From Fomes fomentarius (taxonomy: Eukaryota; Basidiomycota; Agaricomycetes; Polyporales; Polyporaceae), in contig JABYQN010000008.1 of assembly GCA_022606135.1 (NCBI GenBank), positions 248,001-312,000 on the forward strand: a stretch of 64,000 nt of DNA, read 5' to 3'. Of the stretch, positions 61,129-64,000 are shown in pieces. The notes under the pieces are model-generated. The model was not told where the DNA came from. It did no database searches and worked only from the letters and a program-made list of their open reading frames with translations. A program made the translations under genes and the position numbers. Every line of letters starts with the position of its first letter. Positions within the stretch are counted from its first letter, which is position 1.

Positions 61129-62286
61129 TCAATCACCCCACCCATCCCAAAACCACTCCTCTTCCTCTGACACTCCAATTGCACTCCAGTAAGGCATTAT
61201 TGTGGCGGTGGGAGCAAGAAGGTTTTGGCACAATGCAAGAGGGTTAGTCTGCCTAGCCATCATGTCGTCCATGATGAGTGCGGCCCATCGCACATGTAGC
61301 GGTGTCATGTTTGGCCATAACTCCCAGTACCTCGACTCCATCTCCCCTGAGGGAAAGAGGAAGCCACAGCCGGCGACAGAGATGATCTCGTTGTCCCTGG
61401 TGACGATGAGGAACTGTGTGTCACCTAGTCTGCGCATCATTCGATACCGCCGCAAGGGCGGAATGCCATCGTCGGGTGTCGTGGTCGTGGATGGCGGTGG
61501 TGTCAGTGGTGGCGAGGGATCTCCTGCTGCAGCAACAGCAGTATCCTGCTTGTCGACCTCCTCAACTGATCGAAGGTCGAGCCGCTCCAGAGGAGGCAAT
61601 GAAGACAGAGACAGGGATGGAGTAGACTCCAGTGTGTCTGCTTCGTCGTCGTCATGGTTTGGGGAAGGGCCCCACGCTGCTTCCCTGTCGGCATGGTTCG
61701 GGGAAGGACCCCACAGATCCCATGAGACTGGAGACCAGGATGGCTGCTTTGGGACATTCCCTTGGTGGTCCTGGAAACGCTCTGGGAAGTTGAGAATCCA
61801 TCCGTGGTTCTCGGTAACATGCTGGTTGCAGAGGGGCATGAGGTCCGCAAGAGCCCGGGCAACAACCGGTGTTGCCAGTGTATCAATGACCTATTCCACA
61901 GCCTGAATCGTCGCCTGATAGGCTTTGTCAAGAGCCTGCATTGCTACTGTCTTCTCCTTCTTGGGTGCCCCCAGCTTGGGGACATACCTCTTGAGGACCC
62001 CATAAGAAGGTGCCGCCTGAGCAAGGGCCCGGTATGCTCCAGCTGAAGCCACAGCATGGGGGATGTGACGGAGGCAAGCCTCAATGTGTTCCACAAGGTC
62101 CTTATGGAGGAGGACCCATCCAATACGGTCGGACAGGCTCCCATCGGGGTTGGTAGAGATGGTGTGGCATGGGAGATGGGAATAATGGACGGGGCGATGC
62201 TCCAGGATGAAACGAGGGGCTTTAGGGACATTGGGAATGTTGGAGTAGTTGCGGCGAGAGTGAGTGCGAGTGTGGAAAGAAGACAT
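61129..62286 (-). pseudogene. Unknown ORF between Gypsy pol and 3' LTR
   Basis: A single 386-codon frame interrupted by one TAG at 61891-61893. The first part starts MSSFHTRTHSRRNYSNIPN, basic, then PHAVASAGAYRALAQAAPSY. After the stop come VIDTLATPVVARALADLMPL, NQHVTENHGWILNFPERF, a doubled WGPSPNH unit, an acidic/Pro-rich middle, and a compact end GDTQFLIVTRDNEIISVAGC, ending EEEEWFWDGWGD. There is no signal peptide or membrane helix, so it is not envelope-like. It begins 63 bp after the pol stop on the same strand. I do not recognise the family. Likely an accessory protein of the retrotransposon, or a captured host sequence. Confidence 0.65.
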
Positions 62287-62349
62287 GGTTGAAAAGGTTC
62301 TGGTTGACTGTGGTGGTTACTGTGAGCAATGGGGAATGAGTTGGTGTGT

Positions 62350-64000
62350 TCACGTCAACTTGTGCCTCTTTTTATATGCTTTGAGCACTGTCTGCGCATG
62401 TTTGAGATTCTTTTCCGGTTCCCATGAATTTTCAGCTGCCGGCCATCCTTTCCATGCTATGAGATATTGTTTCTTTTTTCGTCTGACTTGATGATTCAGA
62501 ATTGCTTCGACTTCCCATTCTTCATTCCCTTCTGTGCCATCTGGTGATGGGTCAGGTGGTGGCCGGATATAATCTGGTCCATGTTCCTTAGTAATCCTAT
62601 ATGGAGTCAGAAGCCCTGCATGAAACACCGGATGCATTTTCCATATCTTTGGAAGTTTCAGTTTGAATGTGACTGGTCCTAAGACCTTGGTGATTACAAA
62701 TGGTCCTACCCATTTTGGTGTCAGTTTCCGGGATGGATACGGAAGTCTTAAGTTCTTTGTGTCTAGAAGCACCTGGTCTCCCTGTTTTAACGGTATATTC
62801 AGGGCAGGAAGCCGTTGGGCCATGGCCGCCGCAGCTTGCACATGTGCCACTATTGTGTTCTCTTGGGCTTCCTGGAGACTGCGCAGTCTCTCTTCTGTGT
62901 TTGGGTGTTTTTGTTCCGTTCTAACGGTTCCAACAGCCTCCGGCTGATACCCCTGGAGAAGTTCAAATGGAGACTTCCCGGTAACTGAATGTGTCCATTG
63001 ATTATGTGCAAATTCTAATTGAGGGAGTAGTTTCACCCAATTTTCCGGATTATTTGCACAATATATTCGTAAGGCCAAATCCAACTCCTGGTTAACCCGT
63101 TCCGTTTGTCCGTCTGTCTGAGGATGATAGGCTGTACTCAGAGCCATCTCGATTCCTAAAGTTCAATGTAACTCCTTGAATGCCTTGGATATAAATTGTG
63201 GTCCTCAGTCTGATATAACCTTCGCAGGTAATCCAAACCATTTGTATACGTCCCTTTGGAGAATATCCATAGCTTCCTCCGCTGTGACATTCTTTGTGCA
63301 AGGAGAGAACACCGCTGCCTTGGACACATCATGATCCACCACTACTTGGATGTCATTATATCCTTCTGACTCGGGCAGATCGGTGATATAATCCATTGTG
63401 ATTGTTCTGAATGGTCGGGTATCTCCGCTATGGGGAATTGGCATAAGTCCTGGTTTGAGAGGGTGTGTGTTGACTTTACATGTTTGGCAGATTGCGCAAC
63501 CTTTAACATACTGAGTCACAAATTTGCACATGCCTGCCCACATGAAGTCCCGTTTTACCAGGTCGTATGTTTTTTGAATTCCCAGATGTCCCATGACTGG
63601 GACTTCATGGTACATTTTGACAATGTCTCATTGGAGATCTTCATCAGGAGGAACATAGACTTTATCCTTGAACAGGAGTAATCCATTGTCCTCAGACCAA
63701 TCTTTAGGATCACCAAATTCTGGTTGTTGAATAATTTTCCCTTTACTGGTTATGAAGTCCACTATTGCTGCATCTCTTAACTTGGTGTTACAAATCTGTT
63801 CTTGTAACTCCATGTTGACTGCTTTAGCAAATAGTTCTGTTTCTAATATGACAACATCCTTGTTGTCATTTTCCCCCTTCTCATGCCCTGATCTCCAAGA
63901 AAGGGCGTCAGCTTGTGTTAAAGTTTTTCCCAGCTGATGTTTGAGCAATACATTGAATTCTGATAAGAAAAGATGCCATCTTGCTTGTCATCGGTTGAGC
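62350..64000 (-). mobile_element. Ty3/Gypsy chromodomain retrotransposon pol, 3' part, decayed
   Basis: Minus strand, entering at the right edge. Pieces: RNase H end (QARWHLFLSEFNVLL, TLTQADALSW), integrase zinc module (HLGIQKTYDLVKRDF, CAICQTCK), integrase core with TMDYITDLPESE (first Asp), VISD before a stop (second Asp) and TAYHPQTDGQTERVNQELD (Glu), the GPY region (PKWVGPFVITKVLGPVTFKL) and a terminal chromodomain (WEVEAILNHQVRRKKKQYL, WKGWPAAENSWEPE). Premature TGA codons lie at 63988-63990, 63628-63630, 63205-63207 and 63163-63165. The chromodomain marks the chromovirus lineage, which targets heterochromatin. gag, protease, RT and the 5' LTR are outside the window. Confidence 0.92.

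Noticed and set aside
61202..61906. 234-codon plus-strand ORF
   Set aside because: Opposite strand of the retrotransposon accessory ORF, which has the more protein-like composition and the pol orientation.

Overview
This window looks like chromosomal DNA of a basidiomycete fungus, most likely a polypore-type Agaricomycete. Coding exons are GC-rich and are broken by many 48-70 nt GT-AG introns. The gene content is fungal: FunK1 protein kinases, an arrestin adaptor with a PPxY motif, a Trk potassium transporter, a PHO80-type cyclin. The TE island at the right end shows CpG-to-TpG/CpA decay. Gene models were assembled by eye from splice signals and protein family resemblance. No database search was run, so family names are recognition calls.

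Layout. 1.6-4.4 kb (-): mitochondrial membrane P-loop ATPase with a probable 1-nt frameshift. 6.6-7.7 kb (+): cyclin. 11.1-12.1 kb (-): steroid 5-alpha-reductase-family protein. 12.4-13.4 kb (-): omega-like glutathione transferase. 13.9-15.5 kb: a decayed gene. 16.9-21.7 kb (+): eIF4G. 22.2-24.7 kb (+): mitochondrial Hsp70 (SSC1) under a canonical heat-shock element. 25.1-29.2 kb: a truncated FunK1 relic head-to-head with an intact FunK1 kinase gene. 29.5-52.0 kb: ordinary genes, namely an amidohydrolase, TIM22, the leucine carboxyl methyltransferase PPM1, a TMEM70-like mitochondrial protein, dynactin p25, TRK1, an APH-type kinase, an epoxide hydrolase, tRNA-Val(AAC) and an arrestin.

The main structural feature is a roughly 5.2 kb near-identical inverted duplication. 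The segment 24164-29309 (3' end of SSC1, FunK1 relic, complete FunK1) reappears in reverse orientation at 52358-57563, flanking a 23 kb spacer of single-copy genes. Both FunK1 copies are open and exactly the same length, yet one block of about 170 nt is strongly diverged between them. The distal copy carries only the last ~170 codons of SSC1 and is capped by a 331 bp MITE.

57.6-64.0 kb is a nest of mobile elements. An RNase H/zf-RVT (non-LTR-type) ORF is split by an hAT transposon. The hAT is in turn interrupted, inside an intron, by a Ty3/Gypsy chromodomain retrotransposon that runs off the right edge. The Gypsy pol has several premature TGA codons explainable as CGA-to-TGA changes. A separate 385-codon ORF of unknown function lies between pol and the 3' LTR.

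Functionally, four genes point to mitochondria (P-loop ATPase, SSC1, TIM22, TMEM70-like). TIM22 and PPM1, and TMEM70-like and dynactin p25, are divergent pairs with short shared promoter regions. Long stretches at 0-1.6, 4.4-6.6, 7.7-11.1 and 15.5-16.9 kb hold no gene I can support.
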